DNA from: an uncultured bacterium
GTDB taxonomy: Bacteria; Planctomycetota; DG-23; SLPQ01
Assembly (NCBI GenBank): GCA_937863625.1
Contig: CALMGO010000655.1
Location: 1 to 7,651, forward strand
DNA: 7,651 nt
Reading direction: 5' to 3'
Below the pieces are notes generated by a model that worked only from the letters and a program-made list of their open reading frames with translations, did no database searches and was not told the origin of the DNA. Made by a program: the position numbers and the translations under genes. Of the stretch, positions 1-6,118 are shown piece by piece; positions within the stretch are counted from its first letter, which is position 1, and the number at the start of each line of letters is the position of its first letter.

Positions 1-1
1 C

Positions 2-109
2 GTCCATGCGGTCCACGGTGTCCATCTGGCCCCTGGCGTCCATTCAGTCCATCCCGTCCATCCAGTCCATGCGGTACATCTGGTCCATGGAGTCCATGCC
101 GTCCATTCT
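2..109 (+). repeat. 9-bp minisatellite array A1 (3' end; runs off left edge)
   Basis: Twelve consecutive 9-bp units of the form GTCCATNNN start at 2, 11, 20 and so on to 101, with no indels. A few units are degenerate, for example GCCCCTGGC at 29 and GTACATCTG at 74. The array ends in GTCCATTCTCTATCAGGAG, the same junction that ends the two downstream arrays at 1137 and 1731. The units near the left edge (GTCCATGCG, G-T/C-CCACGGT, GTCCATC) match the left end of array A3 (1353-1377). The array is open to the window edge, so its full length is unknown. Confidence 0.9.
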
Positions 110-149
110 CTATCAGGAGATTTTGGCCACTGCCCCCGGTGTGAGCCTG

Positions 150-170
150 TCCCGATCTATCGGGATCCCG
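150..170. other. Overlapping short palindromes
   Basis: TCCCGAT (150-156) and ATCGGGA (159-165) form an inverted repeat with a two-base centre. They overlap the perfect palindrome CGGGATCCCG (161-170). The site could be an operator or alternative RNA hairpins. It lies between the decayed array copy and the promoter of the intact gene. No function can be assigned. Confidence 0.35.
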
Positions 171-187
171 ACCCGCCGGGACTTTCT

Positions 188-206
188 GCGCCGGTTTCAC
201 CGGCGC
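188..206 (+). terminator. GC-rich hairpin, possible terminator
   Basis: GCGCCGGT (188-195) and ACCGGCGC (199-206) form a perfect 8-bp stem with a 3-nt loop. The downstream sequence is C-rich and then pyrimidine-rich (CCCCTTGTCTTT), not a run of T, so this is a poor intrinsic terminator by E. coli rules. Its place, after the left remnant and just before a promoter, suits transcriptional insulation. It could instead be a repeat relic. Confidence 0.35.
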
Positions 207-210
207 CCCC

Positions 211-240
211 TTGTCTTTGCCCCTCTTTTCGTGTATAAAT
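211..240 (+). promoter_or_regulatory. Sigma70-like promoter for the four-helix-bundle gene
   Basis: A -35 box TTGTCT (211-216) is followed by a 17-bp spacer and a -10 box TATAAA (234-239), extended to TATAAAT. Transcription would start near 246-248, about 55 nt before the GTG at 301. The -10 box matches the consensus at 5 of 6 positions and the -35 box at 4 of 6. No operator was identified. Confidence 0.55.
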
Positions 241-300
241 CCTCTCGCTTACGCCCGACACCTTTGACCCGGACTCCGACACGCACTCTCGGAAGCTGCT

Positions 301-1305
301 GTGAAGCATAAAAAGGCACAGAATACGCAGTATGGACCGGCCGGCCATCGCGCCCCTGGCGACCGTCCGGATGGTTTGATTCCGAAGCATGGTGGCTTTC
401 GGAAGTTGAAGACCTTTCAACTGGCGCAGTTGGTCTATGATGTCACAGCGCGCTTCTGCGACCGATACATCGACAGGCGCAGCCGCACCCATGATCAGAT
501 GGTGCAGGCGGCCCGTTCCGGCGTCCAGAATATCGCCGAGGGGAGCGTCGCGAGCGGAACCTCCAAAAAGATGGAATTGAAATTGACGAACGTGGCCAAG
601 GCAAGCCTCGCCGAATTGCGCCTCGATTATGAGGATTTCCTGCGCCAGCGCGCATTGCCCCTGTGGTCGCCGGACGATCCGCGCCGCAAGGCGCTGGTGA
701 AAGCGAGATGCAAGACCGCCGATGAGGTCGCGCTTTGGGTGGCGGAGACGGCCAGGCACAGACTCAAAGAAAGCGATGGATTGGGCGAGTCCGTGTCCAC
801 GCAGTCCATAGACGCTACGCAGTCCACGGAGTCCATGCAGTCCATACCGTCCACGCAGTCCATCCAGTCCATAGAGTCTACGCAGTCCACGCCGGCCATG
901 GAGTCCTTGGAGTCTATGCGGTCCATACCGTCCATACCGTCCATGGTGTCCATGCCGTCCATTCAGTCCATGGCGTCCACGCAGTCCATGGCGCCAATCC
1001 AGTTCATACCGTCCATGCTGTTGATAGCGTCCATTCAGTCCATGACGTCCATGCCATCCTCTCGGTCCATGAAGTCCATCCAGTCCACGCAGTCCATACA
1101 GTCCACAGAGTCTATGCGGTCCATCGAGTCCATGCGGTCCATTCTCTATCAGGAGGTTTCGGCCAATGCCGCTTTGGTCTTGATCGAGGTGGCCTCGTCT
1201 CTGCTGGACCGTCAGGTGACGGCGCAGGCGGCACAGTTCGAGAATGAAGGCGGCTTCACGGAGCGGCTTTACAGAACGCGCCAGGCGAAAAGAAACAATC
1301 CCTGA
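301..1305 (+). CDS. Four-helix-bundle 'suffix' domain protein with an internal 9-bp minisatellite
   Basis: This 334-aa protein belongs, as I recognise it, to the four-helix-bundle superfamily that includes the 23S rRNA intervening-sequence proteins and, more distantly, the Avd accessory protein of diversity-generating retroelements. The molecular function is unknown; RNA or nucleic-acid binding is the usual suggestion. The signature HGGFRKLKTFQ (residues 30-40) leads into the core helices, and RSRTHDQMVQAARSG followed by QNIAEGS (60-82) is the most conserved block. Residues about 163-281 are a low-complexity X-Ser-Ile/Met/Thr repeat encoded by array A2. Residues 282-334 are the C-terminal suffix (SANAALVLIEVASSLLDRQ, then GGFTERLYR). 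Relatives are usually near 200 aa, so the array accounts for the extra length. The GTG start has GGAAG at 291-295, but a TTG at 376, just before IPKHGGF, is a possible alternative; the intervening 25 residues are Gly/Pro-rich. It is flanked by coreless copies of its own 3' half. Confidence 0.85.
   Translation: MKHKKAQNTQYGPAGHRAPGDRPDGLIPKHGGFRKLKTFQLAQLVYDVTARFCDRYIDRRSRTHDQMVQAARSGVQNIAEGSVASGTSKKMELKLTNVAKASLAELRLDYEDFLRQRALPLWSPDDPRRKALVKARCKTADEVALWVAETARHRLKESDGLGESVSTQSIDATQSTESMQSIPSTQSIQSIESTQSTPAMESLESMRSIPSIPSMVSMPSIQSMASTQSMAPIQFIPSMLLIASIQSMTSMPSSRSMKSIQSTQSIQSTESMRSIESMRSILYQEVSANAALVLIEVASSLLDRQVTAQAAQFENEGGFTERLYRTRQAKRNNP
795..1143 (+). repeat. 9-bp minisatellite array A2, 39 units, inside the four-helix-bundle gene
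   Basis: Units of consensus GTCCATNNN begin every 9 bp from 795 to 1137 with no insertion or deletion; the last unit ends at the suffix junction. Most variation is in the last three bases (ACC, GCA, CCA, GGA, GCG, AGA and others), with some drift of the hexamer (GTCCAC, GTCTAT, GTTGAT). In the gene frame each unit gives X-Ser-Ile/Met/Thr. Serine is nearly always TCC, with a few TCT and no AGC or TCG, which suggests DNA-level homogenisation rather than selection on the peptide alone. The phase is a multiple of three, so unit gain or loss keeps the gene in frame. Confidence 0.95.
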
Positions 1306-1330
1306 ACACCTTCACCGAATCCCCCCTTGA
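795..1330 (+). repeat. Copy 1 of a 536-bp direct duplication (array + suffix + stop)
   Basis: By eye this segment matches 1389-1924 at a constant offset of 594 bp. I see five differences: 800 C/T, 814 G/T, and three after the stop codon at 1317, 1323 and 1326. Everything from 815 to 1316 appears identical. The duplicated unit carries the array, the 54-codon suffix, the TGA and about 25 bp of 3' flank, but not the core or promoter. Confidence 0.93.
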
Positions 1331-1899
1331 TGACGTCCATAGTATCCATGGCGTCCATGCGGCCCACGGTGTCCATCCAGTCCATACCGTCCATGCAGTC
1401 CATAGACTCTACGCAGTCCACGGAGTCCATGCAGTCCATACCGTCCACGCAGTCCATCCAGTCCATAGAGTCTACGCAGTCCACGCCGGCCATGGAGTCC
1501 TTGGAGTCTATGCGGTCCATACCGTCCATACCGTCCATGGTGTCCATGCCGTCCATTCAGTCCATGGCGTCCACGCAGTCCATGGCGCCAATCCAGTTCA
1601 TACCGTCCATGCTGTTGATAGCGTCCATTCAGTCCATGACGTCCATGCCATCCTCTCGGTCCATGAAGTCCATCCAGTCCACGCAGTCCATACAGTCCAC
1701 AGAGTCTATGCGGTCCATCGAGTCCATGCGGTCCATTCTCTATCAGGAGGTTTCGGCCAATGCCGCTTTGGTCTTGATCGAGGTGGCCTCGTCTCTGCTG
1801 GACCGTCAGGTGACGGCGCAGGCGGCACAGTTCGAGAATGAAGGCGGCTTCACGGAGCGGCTTTACAGAACGCGCCAGGCGAAAAGAAACAATCCCTGA
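1330..1899 (+). pseudogene. Coreless duplicate: array A3 plus four-helix-bundle suffix
   Basis: This 189-codon frame opens at an ATG 25 bp after the stop of the intact gene and encodes the repeat peptide plus the 54-residue suffix. Its sequence is identical to the end of the intact protein except for Asp-Ala-Thr becoming Asp-Ser-Thr at the array start. It lacks the whole conserved core (HGGF, RSRTHDQM and QNIAEGS blocks). I see no Shine-Dalgarno sequence before the ATG (the upstream bases are C-rich) and no promoter. It is most simply an untranslated duplicate, though reinitiation after the upstream stop is possible. It could act as a silent donor for recombination with the intact gene. Confidence 0.7.
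1335..1737 (+). repeat. 9-bp minisatellite array A3, 45 units
   Basis: Units of GTCCATNNN run in unbroken 9-bp phase from 1335 to the junction unit at 1731. The rightmost 39 units match array A2 almost base for base. The six extra units at the left end (1335-1388) are not in A2; part of them (GTCCATGCG, GCCCACGGT, GTCCATC) matches the visible start of array A1. A3 therefore looks like a mosaic of A1-like and A2-like sequence. Confidence 0.93.
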
Positions 1900-1924
1900 A
1901 CACCTTCACCAAATCCGCCGTTGA
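1389..1924 (+). repeat. Copy 2 of the 536-bp direct duplication
   Basis: Partner of 795-1330, offset 594 bp. The match ends at TTGA (1921-1924); after it the sequences diverge, with copy 1 running into array A3 and copy 2 into the spacer before the TIR gene. Near-identity in the suffix and 3' flank, including synonymous positions, implies a recent duplication or ongoing gene conversion. Confidence 0.93.
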
Positions 1925-2111
1925 AGAAGCCGCCACTGGCTTTGCGCAACGCCCTGACCTGTCGGGAGCGGGTGTCGGGGTATGGTGCCCGTCCCCGCGT
2001 AGCGGTTTTTCACTGAATACCTCATTTCCTCACAAGTCAACATATAATCGTACGCGCTACACGATGATAACAGATATCTCGCAAATGGCAGAGCCAGGGT
2101 TTTGAATACAT
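1925..2111. other. Intergenic spacer before the TIR gene
   Basis: This 187-bp spacer has a G-rich left part (1965-2000), in which GTCGGG and GTGTCGGGG recur, and an AT-richer right part. Apart from the -10 element at 2043-2048 I see no ORF, strong hairpin or repeat linking it to the arrays upstream. Confidence 0.5.
2043..2048 (+). promoter_or_regulatory. Candidate -10 element (TATAAT) for the TIR gene
   Basis: A perfect TATAAT hexamer lies about 75 nt before the TIR start codon. No convincing -35 hexamer sits 16-18 bp upstream (the bases there read CCTCAT), and there is no TGN extension. If real, the promoter would be weak or activator-dependent. Confidence 0.4.
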
Positions 2112-2113
2112 AT

Positions 2114-2120
2114 GGAGGTG
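2114..2120 (+). promoter_or_regulatory. Ribosome binding site that fixes the TIR start at 2124
   Basis: GGAGGTG at 2114-2120 lies 5 nt (from GGAGG) before ATG 2124. The alternative in-frame ATG at 2112 overlaps this site and has no Shine-Dalgarno sequence of its own. The 2124 start also places the MKVFISYS strand directly at the N-terminus, as is usual for TIR domains. Confidence 0.8.
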
Positions 2121-2123
2121 TAC

Positions 2124-2588
2124 ATGAAAGTCTTCATCAGTTACAGTGGCAGCGATCTGGACTTGGTACGCAAGGTTGCCGACACCATCAGGCCGCACGC
2201 TACCCCGTTGTACTGGGATCAGGACAAGGAGCCCGGAACGGCTGCTTGGCACAGTATCTTCCAATGGATCGACGCCTCTGACTGTGTCATTGCATTGATC
2301 ACCGACGCTGTCGTCAAGCGCACCGAGGCGGTCCACCATGAGATCGGATATGCCAAGGGAAAAGGTAAAACAATCCTTCCGATGGTTGGAACCGAAGTCG
2401 ACCGCTCCCGCCTTGGATGTCTGAACGGAGTTACCTACGTCCTCTTTGACCCGAACAACATGGCGGATGGGCTTTCCTCAATTCGGCAGCGCGTTGCCTC
2501 CCTCGCCGCCTCCAAGAAATTAGCAAATGAACTACTTGGCATTGCCCTGCTGGTGGGTGCCGTGATAGCATTGTGCGACCACTCTTAG
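2124..2588 (+). CDS. Small TIR-domain protein with a C-terminal hydrophobic helix
   Basis: The protein is 154 aa. It starts with the first TIR strand KVFISYSGSD (2-11), followed by a tryptophan-containing region (GTAAWHSIFQWI, 38-49), the strand DCVIALIT (53-60), and a helix with a candidate catalytic glutamate in AVHHEIGYA (Glu73), then KTILPMV. This matches the bacterial TIR fold in which that glutamate cleaves NAD+; Thoeris effectors and other defence TIRs are examples. Enzymatic activity is inferred, not shown. Residues 137-151 (LLGIALLVGAVIALC) form a short hydrophobic stretch that may anchor it in the membrane, with the TIR domain cytoplasmic and only about three residues after it. No partner sensor gene (Sir2-, SLOG- or STALD-type) is next to it. 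The gene is convergent with the RM gene, 13 bp away. Signalling by TIR-TIR contact or a role in effector delivery are alternatives. Confidence 0.85.
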   Translation: MKVFISYSGSDLDLVRKVADTIRPHATPLYWDQDKEPGTAAWHSIFQWIDASDCVIALITDAVVKRTEAVHHEIGYAKGKGKTILPMVGTEVDRSRLGCLNGVTYVLFDPNNMADGLSSIRQRVASLAASKKLANELLGIALLVGAVIALCDHS

Positions 2589-2601
2589 CTTCACATTCAC
2601 C

Positions 2602-5600
2602 TTACTCGTCCCGCGGGACACTCAAGCCGTTTCGGACAAGTAGTTCCCGCGCGAGATTCTCGGCGAGAGACACATCACCTGTTCTCTGTGCGAACGTTCG
2701 GCAGGCGTCGCTCCACAGTCCTCGGACATATGTGTCATAGGACTTCACCGCGCTTGCGGTGATCGGTTCGTCCGATGGCACCCGGACAACCGTCTTGCCC
2801 TCTGCTGCCGCATACATGATGTATCGTGCCTGCGTGACCCCTGACGCCTCATACGACCACCCCGACTCAGATACAAGATGTACCGTGCCGAAATACTCAT
2901 CTGTCACGCGCACTGGCTCTCCGGGAAGGTTGATCTCGGCCCCGTCATACTTCTTCTTCGGGACAAACGCCTCCGGAAACCTCTTCGCGCCGCCTGACAG
3001 CAGCTCCTTCTCGACCTCCTCTATCAACGCTCGCGTATCGATAGCAGTTCGCGCTTTCTTCTTTGTCTGACGCGCTTTTGCAAGTGACAGGCGGTCCTCA
3101 ACAAGTCCGCACAGGCCCTCGTATATGGGTTGCAGATACTCCTTCGGGTCGAGGCCAAACGCCCGCAGCACTGCAGCATCAAGATTCTGTCTGTCCTTCT
3201 GTGCGACTTCCTCATAGATAGGCTTGATCGGTCGCCTGCCAAGCTTCTCCAACAATAACATTATCTTCATCGAAGCCGCACTAGAGACACATCGCGTGTC
3301 CGGAATATATACTTCATTGCGCGTTTCATACACCGCTGAATCCAACATGCCCTCGCCGAGCGAGACACGAGCACCAACTTCCAGTAGCAAAAAGAATATA
3401 GTGGAATTCAGCACCCCCACCAAGCATTCATTACTGCCCTGCCGTGTTCCATAGAGCGCGTATAATCTCTGATCACACAACACGTCGCCGTTCGTGATAG
3501 GTACGAGGAAACGATCGTTGTATCCTTTGATCCACACGGCCTTAGGCCGCTCTTGCTCCGGCAATGAATACCATATCTTCCGTCCCTTAACCGTCGGCAC
3601 ATCTGGAAAGAGAACGTTTCCACGTGAGTTTTGCCCTGTCATCGTTCGCTGCTTCTCGCCCCATTCTATGTATCTCAACGCCCCATGCTTCTTTCGCTTC
3701 CGCAGGTCATCCTTCGACATCCGGCAGACAAACGCCAACGTGTCCAACTCCGCCGAATCCACAAAGATCGATTGAGTCTCTTTCGGCCCCTTGATGACTC
3801 GCGCAACAAATTCATGCTCTATCTCAAATTGCCTTGCACGCTCAGCTGAGAGATAGAAGAACTCGTTGATGCCCGTCGTGAAACCACGCCTTATAGTCAC
3901 CAACTCGCCAAGTTTAACGGCGCGCTCCCCCAACGCTTCCCTCAGGCGGAAATATACGTCAGGCGCCCTGAGGAGACGCCCCCACTTCACAGTTCCTTTC
4001 GACTTGTGAATTTCATCGGAAAGGGTCCCTTGTTCTACCACCCGCACACGAAAGTTGTTTGACTCCCATGCCCTTGTATGCTCATCAAGTCTCGTCAGTT
4101 TCTTCGTGTCACAGCCCTCTACTTCATCCGCCAGTGCCGACGTACGCTGAAAGCGCCTCATTGGCTCTACTTCGATCTTCTCCGGTATGAGCGATGCCAG
4201 CCTTCGCTTAACCTTGACAAATTTCGCTTTGTGTCTGCTTCTCTCTTCACTTCGATCGCATCTTTCAAGCACCGTAAATACCGTATTTACAGCCGCCTCA
4301 GCAAACCACGGTTCACACCTGCTTTCTACAACTGCGATTATCTTGAACTTGTCACAAAAGAACTTCTGCAGTTCGTGACCGAATGCATTGTCAAGCCATG
4401 CGTTGGACGTGATAAACGCCATGCGTCCGCCCGGCGACAGCAGCCGTGCCGTGTGAAGGAAAAGGTATGCGTAGATGTCGGCCATTCCAGACAATCTCAG
4501 GCGTGCCCCTTCAAAAGCGTCAGGATAATACTCCCACTTGGCGCTCGCCACACCCGACATCCAGTCCTCGTGCAGAGCGCGCTCGATCTCTGCCTTATAG
4601 CCCTTCTGAGCTTTTTCAATCAGTTCCTGCCGTACAAACGGGAAATTGCCCACTGCAGCGTCGAACTGCGGGAGCGTCTCTTTCACTCGATAGTCCGTTC
4701 CGTCGTACTTAGGCGGCGGGAATTCAAAAACCTGGCCCGGCTTCACGGAAAAGAAATCGAGTGCCTGAACGCGCGGAAAGTTGTCGTATTGCGAAAGGTC
4801 TTGCCTGTAAAGGTTCATCGTCGCGAGTTGCGCAGGGAACTTCGCGATGTCAAACCCCCAGATGCTTTTCAGGAGGTCCCTGTGCTTGCGGCTATACTGC
4901 CACTTCAGCCTGTGGTATGCATGAAGTAAAAACGTGCCTGATCCGCATGTTGGATCGATCACACGGTCAGTCGGACTTCTAACAGCAAAAGCAGTCATGA
5001 AGTCAACAAGGTCTTCGGGAGTAAAGTATTGCCCCAGGCTGTGGCGCTCATCCGGAGGTATGATTTCTTCGAAGACGTGTCCGATTACGTCCTGAGGCAT
5101 TCTTGCGAATTCATGCTTGTCAAGAAATCCGCACAACGCGGTAATGTCAGCAATGATCTCATCCGTGAGGATTTTAGTGTCGGTCAGTTCCTCCTCGAAA
5201 ACCGCCTGATAGTCCACCCGTCGTGCCTCAAGGAAAATCTGCAACAGGTGTTCAACCCGTTTCTTCGCGTTCTTCGGAAACGGTAACAGCGCAGGAAGGT
5301 CCGGCCTTTCGCGCCGTAGTGTCAGATAGAAGATCACTTTACCGATAAGCCTGTAAATCGCCTGGCGCGCTATCCGCTCAATGTTGTCGCTCTCGGTTGA
5401 ATCGCTAAGTCCTTGAGTTCGCATCCATTTTCTGAATTCGCTTCGGAATCCCTTGCCGGACAGCGCGTTGATCAGTGCACGCGCTGCCAGTGGCGCCATC
5501 GCACGCGCGCGCCCCACGAGGATACTTACAAAGAAGGTTGCGTCCGGCTGCCAACTCGGAAGATGCCCCTGTTTATCGAGATACGCCAGGTCCGAAAGCA

Positions 5601-6057
5601 GACTCTTAACGAGTTCTCTTGTTGAGAGTTTTGCTTGCTCCGAGAGGACGTCATTTATATTGCTGATACTCACAGGTGAATCATAGCGTTTGCGGATACT
5701 CTGGACGTGAAGCCTGTCGCCGGGACCTGGAACGTCCCACAGGATGGCTTCTCGAACATTAAACGTCACTATGTAATGTGCACCTACTCTTCGCGCCTTC
5801 TCAAGCGCTGCTTCCAGAAGATCCGGATCGTCCACCGGCACTCTTGGCTGCTTGAGCTCCCAGAGTGAATGTGCCGCCTCGCTTTCCCGGTCAAACCATA
5901 CCACGATGTCAGGAAAGCGCGTCTTGCCTGTTTTGCCCTTGAGCGACGGCTCTATGGACGCGGATGTAAATGAGCATCCTCCGGCGTTTATTATCTCGTT
6001 GAGCCACGATACAACCTGCCCTTGAAACTCGCGCTCATTACTCCCGACTTCACCCAT
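2602..6057 (-). CDS. Type IIG-like restriction-modification enzyme (PD-(D/E)XK nuclease + N6-adenine methyltransferase + TRD)
   Basis: This 1151-aa protein is a single-chain restriction-modification enzyme. An N-terminal nuclease shows FPDIVVW (48-54) and WELKQ (66-70), giving a PD...ExK active site (Asp50, Glu67, Lys69). A helical linker leads to the methyltransferase: motif X GQYFTP (342-347), SAM-binding motif I DPTCGSGTFL (368-377), GFDI (401-404), and the catalytic motif IV as NFPF (471-474) in place of the usual NPPY/F. RMAFITSNAWLD (545-556) follows. The target-recognition part includes TIRRGFTTGINEFFYLS (721-737), a motif shared by Eco57I/BREX-type enzymes. A charged helix (about 990-1020) and an unrecognised C-terminal domain (about 1040-1150) follow. 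It would methylate adenine in an unknown site and cut unmodified DNA. The ATG is supported by GGGAGAG at 6062-6068. No separate S or R subunit is present. BREX PglX and DISARM methylases are related alternatives, but their partner genes are absent. Confidence 0.9.
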   Translation of the reverse strand: MGEVGSNEREFQGQVVSWLNEIINAGGCSFTSASIEPSLKGKTGKTRFPDIVVWFDRESEAAHSLWELKQPRVPVDDPDLLEAALEKARRVGAHYIVTFNVREAILWDVPGPGDRLHVQSIRKRYDSPVSISNINDVLSEQAKLSTRELVKSLLSDLAYLDKQGHLPSWQPDATFFVSILVGRARAMAPLAARALINALSGKGFRSEFRKWMRTQGLSDSTESDNIERIARQAIYRLIGKVIFYLTLRRERPDLPALLPFPKNAKKRVEHLLQIFLEARRVDYQAVFEEELTDTKILTDEIIADITALCGFLDKHEFARMPQDVIGHVFEEIIPPDERHSLGQYFTPEDLVDFMTAFAVRSPTDRVIDPTCGSGTFLLHAYHRLKWQYSRKHRDLLKSIWGFDIAKFPAQLATMNLYRQDLSQYDNFPRVQALDFFSVKPGQVFEFPPPKYDGTDYRVKETLPQFDAAVGNFPFVRQELIEKAQKGYKAEIERALHEDWMSGVASAKWEYYPDAFEGARLRLSGMADIYAYLFLHTARLLSPGGRMAFITSNAWLDNAFGHELQKFFCDKFKIIAVVESRCEPWFAEAAVNTVFTVLERCDRSEERSRHKAKFVKVKRRLASLIPEKIEVEPMRRFQRTSALADEVEGCDTKKLTRLDEHTRAWESNNFRVRVVEQGTLSDEIHKSKGTVKWGRLLRAPDVYFRLREALGERAVKLGELVTIRRGFTTGINEFFYLSAERARQFEIEHEFVARVIKGPKETQSIFVDSAELDTLAFVCRMSKDDLRKRKKHGALRYIEWGEKQRTMTGQNSRGNVLFPDVPTVKGRKIWYSLPEQERPKAVWIKGYNDRFLVPITNGDVLCDQRLYALYGTRQGSNECLVGVLNSTIFFLLLEVGARVSLGEGMLDSAVYETRNEVYIPDTRCVSSAASMKIMLLLEKLGRRPIKPIYEEVAQKDRQNLDAAVLRAFGLDPKEYLQPIYEGLCGLVEDRLSLAKARQTKKKARTAIDTRALIEEVEKELLSGGAKRFPEAFVPKKKYDGAEINLPGEPVRVTDEYFGTVHLVSESGWSYEASGVTQARYIMYAAAEGKTVVRVPSDEPITASAVKSYDTYVRGLWSDACRTFAQRTGDVSLAENLARELLVRNGLSVPRDE

Positions 6058-6061
6058 TGCG

Positions 6062-6068
6062 CTCTCCC
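6062..6068 (-). promoter_or_regulatory. Ribosome binding site of the RM gene
   Basis: On the minus strand GGGAGAG lies about 4-6 nt before the ATG at 6057-6055. This supports the start that leaves the nuclease domain complete. Confidence 0.7.
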
Positions 6069-6089
6069 TGGCCTTCCAGCAACGTGCAG

Positions 6090-6118
6090 ATTATGCCAGT
6101 GAATGCCCACCATTGCAA
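6090..6118 (-). promoter_or_regulatory. Extended -10 promoter for the RM gene
   Basis: Read on the minus strand, TTGCAA (6118-6113) is followed by 17 bp and CATAAT (6095-6090). TGG directly before the -10 box forms a TGN extended -10. The start site would fall near 6083, giving a short leader of about 25 nt. No C-box or controller-protein gene, as found with some restriction systems, was recognised. Confidence 0.55.

Larger units (their letters stand above)
3..311 (+). pseudogene. Remnant of a repeat-bearing four-helix-bundle gene (decayed C-terminus)
   Basis: The reading frame is open from the left edge to a TAA at 309-311. It begins with the X-Ser-Ile/Met tripeptide repeat and reaches the junction ILYQE, as in the intact gene at 301-1305. 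Nucleotides 101-134 match 1137-1170 with three mismatches. After about codon 45 the resemblance to the suffix helix is lost: the intact gene reads SANAALVLIEVASSLLDRQ, whereas this frame turns into arginine/proline-rich sequence without recognisable features. The frame also runs through two hairpins and the promoter of the next gene. I read it as the 3' remnant of an older copy whose core, if any, lies outside the window. A functional divergent C-terminus cannot be excluded but looks unlikely. Confidence 0.55.

Noticed and set aside
157..759. 200-codon minus-strand ORF
   Set aside because: It lies opposite the conserved core of the four-helix-bundle gene and its promoter, and has no recognisable motif.
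627..962. Minus-strand ORF with Met-Asp-X repeats
   Set aside because: It is the reverse complement of array A2. The frame is open only because the 9-bp unit contains no stop; there is no ribosome binding site or non-repeat domain. The same applies to the copy at 1269-1556.
735..1247. Plus-strand ORF with Val-His-X repeats
   Set aside because: It overlaps the four-helix-bundle gene in another frame. Its openness comes from the repeat, and its ends show no family-like sequence.
795..1737. CRISPR array
   Set aside because: The period is 9 bp with three variable bases per unit. There are no 25-40 bp repeats separated by unique spacers, and the tract is inside a coding frame.
1..1924. Diversity-generating retroelement
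   Set aside because: The four-helix-bundle relation to Avd is suggestive, but no reverse transcriptase is in the window and the near-identical copies lack the adenine-specific mismatches expected between template and variable repeats.
2112..2126. TIR gene start at ATG 2112
   Set aside because: GGAGGTG at 2114-2120 is the ribosome binding site for ATG 2124, so the upstream ATG would overlap it and lacks its own site.
4078..4929. 283-codon plus-strand ORF
   Set aside because: It is entirely antisense to the methyltransferase core, whose motifs are clear; the antisense product has no domain and no ribosome binding site.
2602..6057. BREX or DISARM locus
   Set aside because: The methyltransferase resembles PglX-type enzymes, but no BREX or DISARM partner gene (ATPase, phosphatase, helicase) is present and the protein has its own nuclease domain.
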